Below, piece by piece: positions 48,761 to 60,774 of a stretch of 64,000 bases of DNA. The stretch's first letter is position 1, and each line of letters begins with the position of its first letter. The DNA comes from Diadema setosum (taxonomy: Eukaryota > Echinodermata > Echinoidea > Diadematoida > Diadematidae): positions 1,461,001 through 1,525,000 of the forward strand of contig CM067068.1 of NCBI GenBank assembly GCA_033980235.1, given 5' to 3'. Made by a program: the position numbers and the translations under genes. Under the pieces are notes generated by a model. That model did no database searches. It saw only the letters and a list, made by a program, of their open reading frames with translations, and had not been told where the DNA came from.

Positions 48761-49800
48761 CCGGTCGCTTCTTTCGGCTTTTCTTTTATCTTTTCTGTTT
48801 TGCTCTTTCAATCTCCTACCTATCATATTACTTCGGAAAAACACTTTCGTCCAATGAGTTTGTGCAAAACTAGCATATATGAAAGGATCAAACCTCTCTT
48901 TTTATTGTATCGCTCTTGACTATTCTCTCGTTGAATAGAGCATGGCATTCACAGTTATATCATACGCCCCATCATACCCCCCCCCCCAAAAAAAAAAAAA
49001 AAAAATCGTACAAGAAACGGTTTCTTCACAACCATCAGAAATGGACCGGTTTACATGACGTGCATTCGAAAAACTTAAATCAATTCTAACTCGACATTAT
49101 GATATGCTCATTGAGTAGCACAGATCGAAGCTTAGAAAACTATAATTACGCTGTTTGGTTAAAACATAAGAAATTGGAAATTTCATTAGATTTATCACAA
49201 ACTTATTCTTCAGCAGCATCAATGTCTAAATGAAGTCATGTAAACTGGAATCGGGTGGAAAGAAATGTCTACAACCTAGAAGGAACTGGTGTACTTTGCG
49301 CACTATGGTTTTACCTTATTTGTACCTACACAAATATCTCTTAAACTCTCTGTATCAATTCTAAGAATTTTACTTCACGGATTTTTGATGAAATTATAGT
49401 TAAATACAAAATGCATGATCCTACCATCAGCTTGGGAGGAAAAAGCTGCACTGCTTTTTTTAAATCACCATTTTTGGTATTCTCTGCACTTCTTAGATCA
49501 TGATCACCTCAAACTTCTCTAAAATATTGTATAGGTTCCAAAATAGCTTAATGTCTATACCAGAGGAAAGAAGAGAGGAAAGAACCTCCAGAAAACCACT
49601 GATCTACGTTTCAGTACCGTCTGTACCTCCCACGATATAACACTTTACTTCGAATTTCACGACTGGTTTAGCGCTGCTTAACACTTTTCTTTTACACTCC
49701 GACGGACCGTGGCACACGGACGTGTGCTTACAGGGGGCACATAGCTGCAATTAAAAACCAATAGAGGACAGCTGCAAAAGTAATCCCTTCACACACAAGT
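48761..49800. other. Non-coding stretch, nothing recognised
   Basis: AT-rich. A C-run followed by an A-run at 48979-49005 is the only notable feature. Confidence 0.5.
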
Positions 49801-50100
49801 CTTCTAGAAATTGAATAAAATCGCTTCCTGGGCGCACAGAGGGGATGCGCGGGAAGGCGCAGACACAAAACAATGGATGTTTGATTGCTGCTGCGAAGGG
49901 CGTTGGAACAGACAATGTTTGAAGAAGGAGGATGTCAATTCGGCATGGCGGCGGATATTGTCGAACTTTCGCGAAATTATCTCGGACAAGCCACTGTCCT
50001 CGCTGTTTGTTCGATCTGTTTCTCCCCCCTCCCCTCTCATCGAATTATTTCGTCTCTATCTACGAATTTTCGTCTCCATGTCTTTCCAGTGAGTACAAGT
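49801..50100. other. Patch open in four frames, possible first exon or regulatory region
   Basis: Three plus-strand frames and one minus-strand frame stay open across most of 49811-50092. The sequence is GC-richer than its flanks, and a donor-like CCA/GTGAGT occurs near 50089-50095. One plus-strand product contains KKEDVNSAWRRILSNFREI, another MAADIVELSRNYLGQATVL. I recognise none, so coding status and strand are undecided. Confidence 0.2.
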
Positions 50101-50607
50101 TACTTTGTGCTATTCCCGACACTATTATATAATGTATTCTTGTGTCATACAATGCGATATGAACACAATACTTTTTATTCAACTAAATGCACGTAATATC
50201 GCTCTTAACTCACTGAACGAAAACCCTCACAATGGCACAATGTACAGATTGATAAGTGAGTTTCATTTGTGAATGGCAGCCTTAAGCCTTCTGCTTCCTC
50301 CTGCGTCCCACATGAAGATCACAGTTGATTTTGCTATTAACAATAGGGTCAGATAGGACTGACTTTCCCATCCAGCATATCCTCCCGGACATGCCCCCAG
50401 TGCATCAACAGCGTGAGTCTGGAGAGACTACAAAAATCAACAAAACCAAACAAAGCAAAAACAAACTCACCAATACCATAAGATTACCAAATCTTTCCAG
50501 CACCCCACTCCCCCCCCCCCCCCTTAAGCAACATAGTTCTGGTCTCTCGAAAAATTAGAGCATTTGCACACGTCACTAACTTCAATACTCTAGAGCTCTT
50601 TAGATTT
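50101..50607. other. Non-coding stretch, nothing recognised
   Basis: A C-run at about 50510-50523. Short frames only. Confidence 0.5.
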
Positions 50608-50685
50608 ATCCCGGGCCATGGTTTCAACGGGGATCGGTTTATTCGTATCCCGGGCCATGGTTTCAACGGGGATCGGTTTATTCGT
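50608..50685. repeat. Exact 39-bp tandem duplication, two copies
   Basis: Copies at 50608-50646 and 50647-50685 are identical. Each begins ATCCCGGGCCATGG and ends GGTTTATTCGT. The unit is GC-rich and contains the palindromes CCCGGG and CCATGG. Identity suggests a recent duplication. Confidence 0.97.
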
Positions 50686-50689
50686 GTGC

Positions 50690-51836
50690 TTGTCTATTTG
50701 TTTCTGCATTTCCCTTTAACGAGTGGTGATATCATGCCAATGTCTTCCAGGCCTTCACGCCGTTGTCTAAAAAACAAAATACTGGATAGTCTATATACAA
50801 ATTATGTCACTTGAGTGGTTAGCATACAACTGATATGCATGAACTGGCCATGTTCTATTCCCAGATTATTGAGCAGTATAAATACGCCCTTAAACTTAAC
50901 TTTATACTACACTCTATACTGCTGAAACATCATCTGGGAATACAGTGGAATAAATGGCAAAATTCAAGGCATATCCGTCCAACGCAGAATGAGGAAGAAT
51001 CCCGTGTAATGCAAAAACATAGACAAAGAAACCCCAAACACATCCTAGCAATTTTCGCGCGAGGTTTTGCTGATGTCCATGCCACACGAGCGTACACACG
51101 ATCGTAGAACTCTGTTTGAACACTGTGAGACGTGAGGCGACAAGCAGAAGTGGAATAACAAGTCGATCAAACGCGATGTTCCAAAGAAAAAAAGGAAGCA
51201 AAACAAAACAAAAACAACCCTGTCTTCATCCAGGGACGGTTGCACTCTATCTCTCTCCAAAGCGGTTTCCATGGATATAGTCATTGTTGACGGAACAATA
51301 CAAAATCAGTGCAAATAAGCCTCAAGCATTTGTCTATATAACTTCATTTTCATCATCTCTCCAAAGTCAACCCTTTTGTTGGATCATGGGCGAATAGTTT
51401 CTCCGGATGGATTGGGATTGCTGCGAAGAAATGGCAGAAGAGGGAGGCAATTATTTGATCGAAAATGTCTATTCAATACACAATTAAAATATTAATAGCG
51501 GTTGGCATTGGGATAAGACGCGGAACTTGTGTGTGCGCAGTGCGTTCGAGGACTACATGACAATCGCAAATCTGCGACATAGTCTGAAGGACGGGAGGTG
51601 TTGCTATGGTGACGCGACTACCAGGGAAGCTTTAAATGCAATACAGCTATGAATAATAATAATAGGAAAAAAAAAAACATTCGCCAAGCAATCATTAAAT
51701 AATGTCCGGTGAGAAATACTGTTGTATAATAATGTCATGTAAAAAAAAAAATTATGACTTCAACTTGTTCGTTTTGAGTATGATGATAACACTCTTAATG
51801 CATTTCCGTACTCCTTTTTAATGAGGGGCGCCCTCT
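50690..51836. other. Non-coding stretch, nothing recognised
   Basis: Short frames on both strands (for example 50835-51107 plus, 50914-51201 minus) without a family-like product. Confidence 0.45.
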
Positions 51837-52135
51837 TCGTCGTCTCCTCGTTCTTATGTTTTTCTTTCCTTTCCTGTTTTGTCTTCCTGCTGATAATCTT
51901 GTTTTTAATGTGATGCCTTCTGCTTTTTTATTCTCTTTTTCTTCTTTTCGATCATTGCACTTTCCCTTTTCTTCTCTTTTCTGTTGGTCAATCTTGCTTC
52001 AGAGTTTGTCATTAAAAGGGGCCTTTAACTCTTTTTTTTTGTCTCCATCTTTCTTCTTCATTTATTTCTTCTTTCACTCTTTCGTCTTCTTCTCGTTTTC
52101 CCACCTGTAATCCTTTTTTTTTTTAAATTCTATTC
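51837..52135. repeat. T/C-rich (polypyrimidine-biased) tract
   Basis: About 300 bp of strongly pyrimidine-biased plus strand (TTTCTTTCC, CTTCTTTTC). The 84-codon F/S-rich frame across it is compositional. Confidence 0.8.
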
Positions 52136-52384
52136 AAATCTCATCCTTACACTCACCAGTGCAGATATAGACTGGAGCTAGCTAGAATCTTCAAAACCGC
52201 CTCCCTCTCTTTATCTGCCTTTCTCTTCCGGTCTGATTATACTTTTTGAAATTTGTAAAGAGGACACTTTTCTCTACACAAGACAATGTCATACTCATTT
52301 TCTCACAAACACTTGAAATATCTACGCAGAGCAACTATTTACGGACTTTGTTAGTAAGTATTTTCATAATTATGATATTTATTG

Positions 52385-52387
52385 TGC

Positions 52388-52434
<47 letters not shown>
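52385..52434. repeat. (GT)n-(GA)n compound microsatellite
   Basis: About eight GT units are followed directly by about 14 GA units. Confidence 0.96.
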
Positions 52435-52769
52435 CTAAAGTAACTGTAAACTTCATATGATTCGTTTTTGTACGTGTACAGTAACAAAAAATCTGTGACA
52501 AAAAAAAAGATTGATCGCGTTTATCGTCATACTTACGTGACGTCATTATGCGAGATACCAATATTCTCTTAGCTGATATAAGTTCACTCTTTCAGGACCC
52601 TAAATGTACGATATTATCGACATTGTCACCTTATGCACTTAGACACTTAAGAGTACCAACATTCATTGACAACATTACATAAACGATTAAAGCGATGTGA
52701 TTTGTGCATTTGCTTACAATAATATTGTATATTATTACCTATACGAGGGAGTTTTGCGAGGCAATTCCG

Positions 52770-52831
52770 GTTGATATTTTGCAGGGTTAAAAGGTCAGCA
52801 GTTGATATTTTGCAGGGTTAAAAGGTCAGCA
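52770..52831. repeat. Exact 31-bp tandem duplication, two copies
   Basis: Copies at 52770-52800 and 52801-52831 are identical. The unit contains TTGATATTTTGCAGGG and AAAAGGTCAGCA. Each copy includes a splice-acceptor-like TTTTGCAG/GG and a hexamer AGGTCA resembling a nuclear-receptor half-site, which may be coincidence. Confidence 0.96.
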
Positions 52832-52873
52832 AGCAATATTCGTTCGCCTCTGCCGGGTTCGCGACGTTGCTGC

Positions 52874-53028
52874 GTGTCGGTTACACACACCGTACACAAA
52901 ACAATGTGTGCAAACAGTGGAATCTCTCTCCCCACCTCCCTGCTCTAAACGTAAACATTCCGATCGACCACGAAAAGAAAACATTCCACATGATTCCAGG
53001 ACGTCCAGGGTGTCAGTTACACACACCG
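52874..53028. repeat. Direct 19-bp repeat pair
   Basis: GTGTC(G/A)GTTACACACACCG occurs at 52874-52892 and again at 53010-53028, 136 bp apart, with one difference. The context is GC-richer and without a recognised gene. Confidence 0.8.
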
Positions 53029-53395
53029 CAGAAGAACGCTGATAAATCAACTCATACAAGGTCGACCACATACAGCAGCACTAGGCAATGTGGCTAGTCC
53101 ATTTGTGATCAGTAATTGCACAGTGACCATCAGTTTTACAACTCTCAAACTTTTAAAAGAGAAGTAAAAATAAAGTGTAAGAACGTTCAGAAGTTTGAAG
53201 TTTGCCTGTTACAACTACATGTATCTTTGAAGTTGGAGTTGAATGATATACACTGATGAACAATTTTGCAATTATTCAACATGTTGATGGTCTACAGGTA
53301 GTCAAATGTGGCTTGATCTGTATCATATATACTGCAGTGTATAGCCGTATTTACATATTTTCTTAATTTACCTAGGGGGATAGGTAATAATTATG

Positions 53396-53535
53396 ATATT
53401 GACTGGCCTTTCTTTCGGGAGGTACCAGATAAATATTGCCCGCACTGAAAACATCTTGCCCTCGTCTTCGACTCGGGCAATATGCTTTCAGTTTGGGCAA
53501 TATTTGCTGGTACCTCCCTCAGGGCCAGTCAATAT
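53396..53535. mobile_element. 140-bp fold-back (hairpin) element
   Basis: The left arm reads ATATTGACTGGCC, GGGAGGTACCA, AATATTGCCCG, ACTGAAAACAT, TTGCCCTCG. The right arm is its imperfect reverse complement in mirrored order: CTCGGGCAATATG, CTTTCAGT, GGGCAATATTTG, TGGTACCTCCC, GGCCAGTCAATAT. The arms meet almost without a loop near 53465-53472. It looks like a palindromic MITE or fold-back element. No coding capacity. Confidence 0.85.
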
Positions 53536-53539
53536 TATA

Positions 53540-55050
53540 TAAATAGTATACAGTATATTATACTGCGTAAATTTCACCTTTTTTCATTTTGTGATGGTGC
53601 GCAGTTCGGCAATCGATGACATCAATATAACACCCCCTAAGATGATTTATTTAAGGGTGGGTGTACAGATTGACATGAGAAATCACGAAAAAAAAAACAA
53701 AAAAAAAGTGATTATATATTACTGGCATATACACACCTTTAGGTGAAGAGAATCATATTTTAAGCCGATTAACTCTAAACGATCACGATTACCATTAAGG
53801 CGGTAGAGGAATGTTTAGGACACTGTCACGTAAACTTCGTGTGCTTGCCATGCCTATATTATGCAATAATTCACAGAGAGGCAATTCGTGTGTGATCGGA
53901 TCACATTATTTACTTCCAACTTAACCCCTATCTATCGACCCTATGTGACACCCTATCCGTGTAGTATTTAAGTTGGATAATGCTTTCTGAAGTCAATGCC
54001 GGTCACGCATTCCCGTAAACAAGGAAGAAGAACTAGCGGAAGTTAAAGGACAAGTTATTTAGTAAACATCTCAGTCAGAGCGTGGCTGGACCGTGGTCTG
54101 GTAACCCCCGCTTCCATTTTCACCTGTCGTGCAGTTGGAACTGATGGATATAAGGCACAGAAGCGTCAATCTATCCAGAGTCCTTAAAGCAACAAATTAA
54201 TCTGGTGATTTATCACCCGGTCATTTTTGATAAGCGAATGACATGCCTCCGCTGAAGTGCAGACGAAGTAAGACTTGACGTCGTAATGGCGACAGGAAAA
54301 TATACAAAGCTGCAACGTCTACGAAGCGTCGCCTCGTCTGTCTATTCTACACACGGAGATAGTACCAATCGCTGCACCCCTGGCGGACATTTCATTATAT
54401 TCTCACGGTACCTCGCCAGAGAAGACTGATGCAGGTACTCTTCGCACGATTGTGTAAATGACACGCGACTTTAAAGAGCCCCCGGTCACGTTGTGACGAT
54501 ATCGCCATAGGTTCATATAAGAAGTTATCTAAACGCCATACGTGTTGCATCAGGGATATACGGATAGAGGCGACTTCCAAACTGATCTAAACAAATTTTG
54601 CGAGCGTGTATGTTGACATTTTAGATGCACTTAGTTCGTTCGCGATGGTGATGGCTAGCGGCGTGTGAATGTTATGTCCTGTTCCAACTTGTAGTGCGAG
54701 GAGTGGGAAACTCGAAACTTATGCCAAACGTACAGTCTAGCAGGCTACTAAATCATCCATATTAACGCTCCCATTTCAGTAGAGAAAATTTTTCTCATAT
54801 CATATCGCCTTGCATAAAAAAGGAACGAATGGAATAAAAGAACGATGAACTGAATATTAAAGGACTATGAATACGTGAAATGGTTGATTACAGGAGAAAA
54901 ACCTAAATTATAGGGAAATTTTTAATAATTGCAAAATCTCACAAAGAAAACGCTTCTGCTCTATAAGCGACAAGACCAAAGAATGCAGGCGAATAGCCTT
55001 TTACATTACAAAATGTTATTAAAAACAACGCATCAATTAAAACATCAGTA
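53540..55050. other. Non-coding stretch, nothing recognised
   Basis: A somewhat GC-richer zone lies at about 53990-54660. The only frame of note is a 61-codon minus-strand frame at 54395-54580 that resembles nothing known. Confidence 0.45.
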
Positions 55051-55054
55051 TACA

Positions 55055-55335
55055 CAAAACACGCACACACACTTTCACATTATTGATCTGCATGTCGGGT
55101 ATATTATTGATTGCACACATTATTCTATGTTGCCCAGTGTTTCATGGAGAAAACATGAATTTCGCTGTATTGTGTCCTCTACCACTGGAAGTATCCTGCA
55201 AGAAAAAAACACACACACACACACAAACAGACACAAAAACACACATCGCCAAACACATATGCACACATTTCACACACATACGTAGACATACTGCCACACA
55301 CACACACACACACAAAACAACAACAACAACAACAA
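55055..55335. repeat. CA-rich compound tract ending in (CAA)n
   Basis: Several ACACAC blocks with AAAC and AGAC interruptions (densest at 55207-55270 and 55294-55312), then a (CAA)n run at about 55315-55335. Frames across it are T/H-rich artefacts. Confidence 0.9.
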
Positions 55336-55810
55336 AACTCCGAAAGCCTGGTCCAACTCGAGTAACTCCGCGACAGCCGACTTTCCCCAGTTCCCGCTCT
55401 CTGCTATGCCCGGCACATTGCCTGTGCCCACTACTCCGGCGTGCGTCTATTTGCTTTACCCACATCTAGTCAACTTTTCTCGCCACCGACCGAGGTAGGG
55501 AGGGCCATTCCGTCACGTTTTATCGCTCCTTCTCCCGTTACCAGTCTGTCACTCTGCCTCATTCAGATGTTTGCTCCCGGCTCGGCCAGGCGTGGTGGTA
55601 GACATCAAATTGCACACACCGACTATTTTTGGGAAAGAAGCCGCGCCAAATTCAAACATCAACGTGATGAGAGATGACAAACATGCCGATGACAAGAAAA
55701 CGAAAGAGCTTATCCGACCTGCCCCCTCCCCCGGTAATAATCACCACCCAACTCTTACGTCAGCTGGACAATCACGCCTTTCTACGGCTCGTCAGGTAGA
55801 ATCAACATAG
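55336..55810. other. GC-richer patch, no gene identified
   Basis: Overlapping plus-strand frames (55083-55469, 55441-55677, 55571-55810) and a minus-strand frame (55142-55465) run through this patch. I recognise none of the products and see no convincing splice pair. Confidence 0.3.
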
Positions 55811-56385
55811 TATAATCTTGAATGGAAGGAACATTAATGTGTGACCCAATTGTGTGTTTGCATCACTCGCGCAATATAAGTCGAACTTCACAAAGGAATG
55901 CAACTTGGTCAAACATATTCAAAAGATGAAGAATTTGAATAATCGTATATATCTCCTGCTGCGCAAAACTTCTCATGCCTAGAAAGAACTTAACAGGAGG
56001 ATGTTAATAAAAGTCACGAAACACAGTCTAACAACGGAATCATATCTCCTCATTCTTTTAAAAAGAAAGAAGAAAATAAATAGACACTGAAGTTCGAATG
56101 TACTGGTCTCATTTCTAAATGAATGTATTGCTCTTTGCCTTTGGGTGTAGGCCTACATCGTCTGCATTGCTTGTTTCTAAGAGGATTACGCCTACTACTT
56201 GAATCATTTTGCTCTCTGCCAAGTTTGAAGTAGAACCGTCAACACTATCGCTGTCAAAGAACGCTGTGGTAGAGATAAATCAGTTACCTATGTGGACAGC
56301 ATACTTCCTTTTATCAAAAAGAAAAGAAAAGAAAAGAAAAGTAAAGGAAAAGTCACTAAGTGACTTTTAGTCAATACTTTAAGGG
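55811..56385. other. Non-coding stretch with a small (GAAAA)n run
   Basis: The AAAAG/AAAGA repeat lies at about 56316-56352. Nothing else recognised. Confidence 0.5.
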
Positions 56386-56673
56386 AGTTATGAATCACAT
56401 GATGTAGGCAATCCAGAATGACAGCAACAATTTTTATGGTGGCGAACGACATTCCCGCCGTGCCGACAAAATAGTTCCGACATGCCCCCGATGGCAGGTC
56501 TATACGAGCCGTGTGGGCCCTCGAGACAATTTGCTGGTGATTTAGCGTCCAGGGGCTCCACGTATTTACACAGCGATAACCAATGGACGTACAAACACGT
56601 CGCCCCTTGCGGTCGAGAGTTCAAGATGTTCGTGTATAAATCACCCAAACGGCGCTCTCCAACACACCTTTAG
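56386..56673. other. GC-richer patch open on both strands
   Basis: An 86-codon minus-strand frame (56388-56648) and a 63-codon plus-strand frame (56482-56673) overlap. A further minus-strand frame without a start encodes a hydrophobic piece (YFVGTAGMSFATIKIVAVIL) that could be membrane-spanning. No family assignment is possible by eye. Confidence 0.25.
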
Positions 56674-57379
56674 CAATGGACCAATTACCGGAGGCTCGAA
56701 CGTCCTTGTGAACCACTCTTTGTCGGCGGTATCTTATTCTGCTTCCCTTTATAAAACAAGATGAAAAGCCTCTAACGCATTTTCAGTAAATTAGCGTTTA
56801 GTGTTCTCTCAGATTGTACACATGTGATACCCGCTGCCAAAGTGCAAGGCAAAACGGAACAGACAAAGTTTCTTTACTAATATATCTAATAAACTTGAGC
56901 TCCATTATGGTACAGTATCAGATCTTGAAGTGTAAGATATATTCATTTGAGTATATTTGTGTACGTTTCTGTATATGTTTGCGTATGCGTGTGCATGTGT
57001 GTGACCAATCAACATGTCTGGGTCTACAAGTATTACGCTGTTTCCTTGGCAAAACAGTCTCGAAGTAAAAGCAATAATTCCAAATTGCCCGTTGCTGCCG
57101 TCATAATGATTTCAAAAATGGTAACAATGGGGCAGGTTATAGCAAGTTAACAAACGAGGTGATGTACGAGGAATATGAGTAAACATTAGGCGCGTGAAAA
57201 CTAAAGCATACGTGGTTCACATCTACGGTAGATAGCGACGAGACATTTGCTCCTGCAGCAATTACTCCTGTCTTATTTTCTACAAAGGCTAAGAGTTAGG
57301 GTCAGGATCTCTTCATTTCTCCAAATTGCCTGATGTGATGTAATACATTTATCACATTTTGTGTGTCTTACCTTCATCT

Positions 57380-57650
57380 AAAAAATGCAGTTTATCCCTT
57401 TCTTTTAACACACTTTCCTCTCAATCTTTGTTTCCCTCTCCTCACTATTATTCTTTTATCTCCTTGATTCCCTTACCCTCTCTTTCCTTGTCTATTTTTC
57501 AGTCTCTCTCTTCTCTCCCCTTTACTTTTCTCTTTTTTCTTTCATCATTCTCTACATTTACTCTCCATCACTCTCCCCTTCTATCTTACCTCTTGCTCTC
57601 TATTCCCCCATTCTGTTTCCTTTCGTCCCTCTCTCTCCTCTGTCTCTTTG
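57380..57650. repeat. Pyrimidine-rich (CT/TTC)n tract
   Basis: A strongly C/T-biased plus strand over about 270 bp. The 99-codon S/L/F-rich frame over it is compositional. Confidence 0.85.
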
Positions 57651-57888
57651 TAACATAGTTTTTATCTACCTTTCTCTGAACTTTAATTCAGCATCTTTAG
57701 AAAAACGTACACGATATCTCTAGTTAAATGATGGAAAGGTTATATTACTGTCCTCACGATCTTGGCAAATCTTCTGTATCGTCGATCCATGCGGCCGGAT
57801 CGAATCGCAAGCCATTTGGGAAGTTTCATGGGAGGAAAATTGAGAAGGGGGGCCTAGTAGTGAAAAGTGACTAATCCCATTTGTTTTG

Positions 57889-57897
57889 TGTGTATGA

Positions 57898-57943
<46 letters not shown>

Positions 57944-57960
57944 GTGTGTGTGTTTGTGTT
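57889..57960. repeat. (GT)n microsatellite
   Basis: A perfect GT run at about 57900-57939, with GT-rich flanks on both sides. Confidence 0.96.
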
Positions 57961-58313
57961 AAGCAGAATTGGGTGTAAGAAAATGAAATATACCCGTTAA
58001 GGTGACCAACTGATTTGAAAATGAAACAAAGAAATCGACAGTGAATCAAAATCTCTCATTATCCATACCAGCTTTCATTTTTTAAATTGAGAAAACGGTG
58101 AGGTATACAAAGAATTCATGATGCATCAACAGCAATTTGCTTGAAACAAATTTTTCCTTTTTTTATTCATGGAGTAATATTCACCACATAATATTGCAAA
58201 CGAGAGGACTTATTTATTCTCTCGAGTTATCTCCAATGCTCAACAGGTTTTAGGCTTGTATTGATGCCGCTGCGCAATCTCTTGTGTATGGACTGTTCTA
58301 GCCTTGATATTTT

Positions 58314-58343
58314 AGGGGAATTCAGGGGAATTCAGGGGAATAT
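58314..58343. repeat. 10-bp tandem repeat AGGGGAATTC, three units
   Basis: Two exact units and a third ending in AT. Confidence 0.92.
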
Positions 58344-58534
58344 GTCTCCTTTCCTGGCTTTTAGAAATGAAAACAAAATTTAATTCATTGCATGAAGCAT
58401 CTCAATGGAATGTGCCAGATTTCAGACGTTATTGTCATTCGATTTGCACACAATTACCAATTTCATTAACAATTCCAATTTCTATGAACATATGACTGTT
58501 TGTTCAAAGTAGGCGAACACGCGACATCTCCCCC

Positions 58535-58562
58535 AAACAAACAAACAAACAAACAAACAAAC
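58535..58562. repeat. (CAAA)n microsatellite
   Basis: Seven CAAA units after a C-run. Confidence 0.92.
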
Positions 58563-60460
58563 GAAAACACTTTAGGCCTACTAAATAAACACGGGTGCGT
58601 TTCTGATCATTTTTGTTGTTTATCACTTACATTGATAATTGTTTATGCGTAATGCCTTTTAAAAAATATTCATCATTCTCACTTTTTTTTTTCTTCAAAA
58701 AGTAGTGTCCCCGTCTGTAGGCCTCGATGGATTATATTTACCACAATGATCTCACACTCAAACGATAGTAACCACAGAGTATTGGTATATCTTCACACCA
58801 GTTGTTTTGTTAATCATTGATTATCTTTTCTATCTATCAGTTTTGTCATGTTTCCATTATTACGGAATATTAGTCATGCCTGGGCACAACGCACAACTTT
58901 TCTTTTTGTCTAAACAGAATCATGCAACATTTACAATAAAAGTAACAATAACAACCAGACGCAAATCGTTTATAGCCAATATAATATATCCAGACTATAA
59001 ATATATACATATTTGTATTTGCTTGTTTCTGACATTGATCATGACATTTTCTGCCCTTGGTTGATTTTTGCACCGCTGCTGCCGAACGCAACACCATCCA
59101 AACGAGTGCCACTGCTCTAGCCACCGCCGAGTGCCCTGTTGGAGTTCACACGCCAAGAGCACGTAATCTTCGCCACTCTGTCTCGCCCCAAAGTTTGTTT
59201 AAAGCAGACGTTTAGATTGGCAGGTATGGGCCACAAATCACGCCGTGCAAACAGGCACGCGTTAAACCATTTAGTGAAACGCCAAGTTCTATTTCATAGC
59301 AACGTCAGCGTGCTTGAAATGTAATGATGTCAGCCTCTTACTGGGGTAGAGACCCTGTGGTACCATTTCGTCTGTGATCGCTGAGCCTCGAATGGGCTTG
59401 AGGCTAAGTGAAGTGGAGTGCTGTAGCATTGTCGGGTACGGTAACAGTCTCTTGAACTATTCACATACACAGTTTTTTTCTGCATATTCCCTTTTCAGTT
59501 TTGGTGCGTGCGAAAGAAAAGTGAATGGATTATATTTCGCAAGTCGTGCGAGGATATTAGCGCGTTCATCGAATTTGTTAATCCTATAAGTATATTCGCC
59601 TGAGAGATGATCTGATCTGTAATCAGATTATCACGAGTAGCAATGAATACACCGATGAATATCGGATCCGTGAAGGAGTGTGTATCAGTCGCTGAGAATC
59701 CAGGACTTGGTTCATTAGAGTCTCTGCTTGCAAAGGAAGCTAATAAGAAACAATAATACATACAATACACTTGCAACATGCTTTAACAAGCAGCGCTTAG
59801 AAATTCGGTGTGACTCTGTTGTACCATGAAGATAAAAATAAAAGACATTGCTTGCAGCCAGTGATGCGTTGTGTTTTGTGTCACGACATTCATTGTGTCT
59901 CTGAAAGAAACACTATACTTGTTTACATGCATAATCTTGTAATTGAACGGGGACGACACGTTCGGATGGCCAAAAACAACGGAAATTGTTAAACCACCAC
60001 CCCGCGTTTGGTTTCACGCGAGAGGACCAAAGTGTATCTGTACAGGAAGTTTTACGCTTTATATTCCGACGAGGCGTCAGTTGCTATGACACACTTTCAC
60101 TCAACTCACATGAACCCACCTGTCCTCGATCTGTCTTGGTGTAATACAAAGACACTTCGGCTGAGAAATGATGATGAATCTACCGGGTCTGTCTTATCCG
60201 TCGTCAAAAAGAAAGAAAGAAAGTCAGTCGAAAAGTAGGGCGGTGCTTAAAACAAACATTCCAATGTCTCCAATATCTATGCTGTGGAGGTTTTGATTTG
60301 AACGCTCTGAACCCGATTCCACCGACCCACGATAGAGATACAGGAAAAGAAGTGATTGCCTGGATTTTTTGGCGCCACCAGCACATGTAATCCTTTCTCG
60401 ACGGAGGCGAAGAACAACTAAAACACAAACTCTCAATACTTGTTAGTCCCTGCTTATGTG
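58563..60460. other. Non-coding stretch with one frame-rich patch
   Basis: At about 59060-59215 a plus-strand frame without a start gives a plausible-looking product (NTIQTSATALATAECPVG), but no splice acceptor precedes it. Other short frames (59495-59779 minus, 60008-60238 plus) are unassigned. Confidence 0.4.
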
Positions 60461-60465
60461 AGTGC

Positions 60466-60770
60466 ACGTCACGAGACTGACCCCCAAGAGTCATACAGCT
60501 CACGAGTCATGCAGCCCATGAGTTATACAGCTCACGAGTCATACAGCCCATTAGTTCGACACTAAGCTATAAACAAGGCCCACGAGACCGACACATTAAG
60601 CGCCGTGTTGTATCTGTCGAACTCGTAGGCTGTTTTTACCTAGTGTCGAACTCATGGGCTTTATTTGCCTAGTGTCGAACTCAATGGGCTGTATGACTCG
60701 TGAGCTGTATGACTCATGGACCTGTTTTCAATGTCGAACTCGTGGGCTGTATGACTCGTGGTTGTCGGTA
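60466..60770. repeat. Inverted array of 'GACTCGTGGGCTGTAT' units
   Basis: The left part (60488-60566) carries the motif in the bottom-strand sense: GTCATACAGCTCACGAGTC, CAGCCCATGAGTTATACAG, then CAGCCCATTAGTTCGACAC. The right part (60616-60761) carries the reverse complement several times: TGTCGAACTC(A/G)TGGGCT, CTGTATGACTCGTGAGC, TGTATGACTCATGG. Segments 60511-60565 and 60669-60722 are near-perfect reverse complements (about 55 bp) across a loop of about 100 bp that holds two more units. No coding capacity. Confidence 0.88.
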
Positions 60771-60774
60771 TAGT

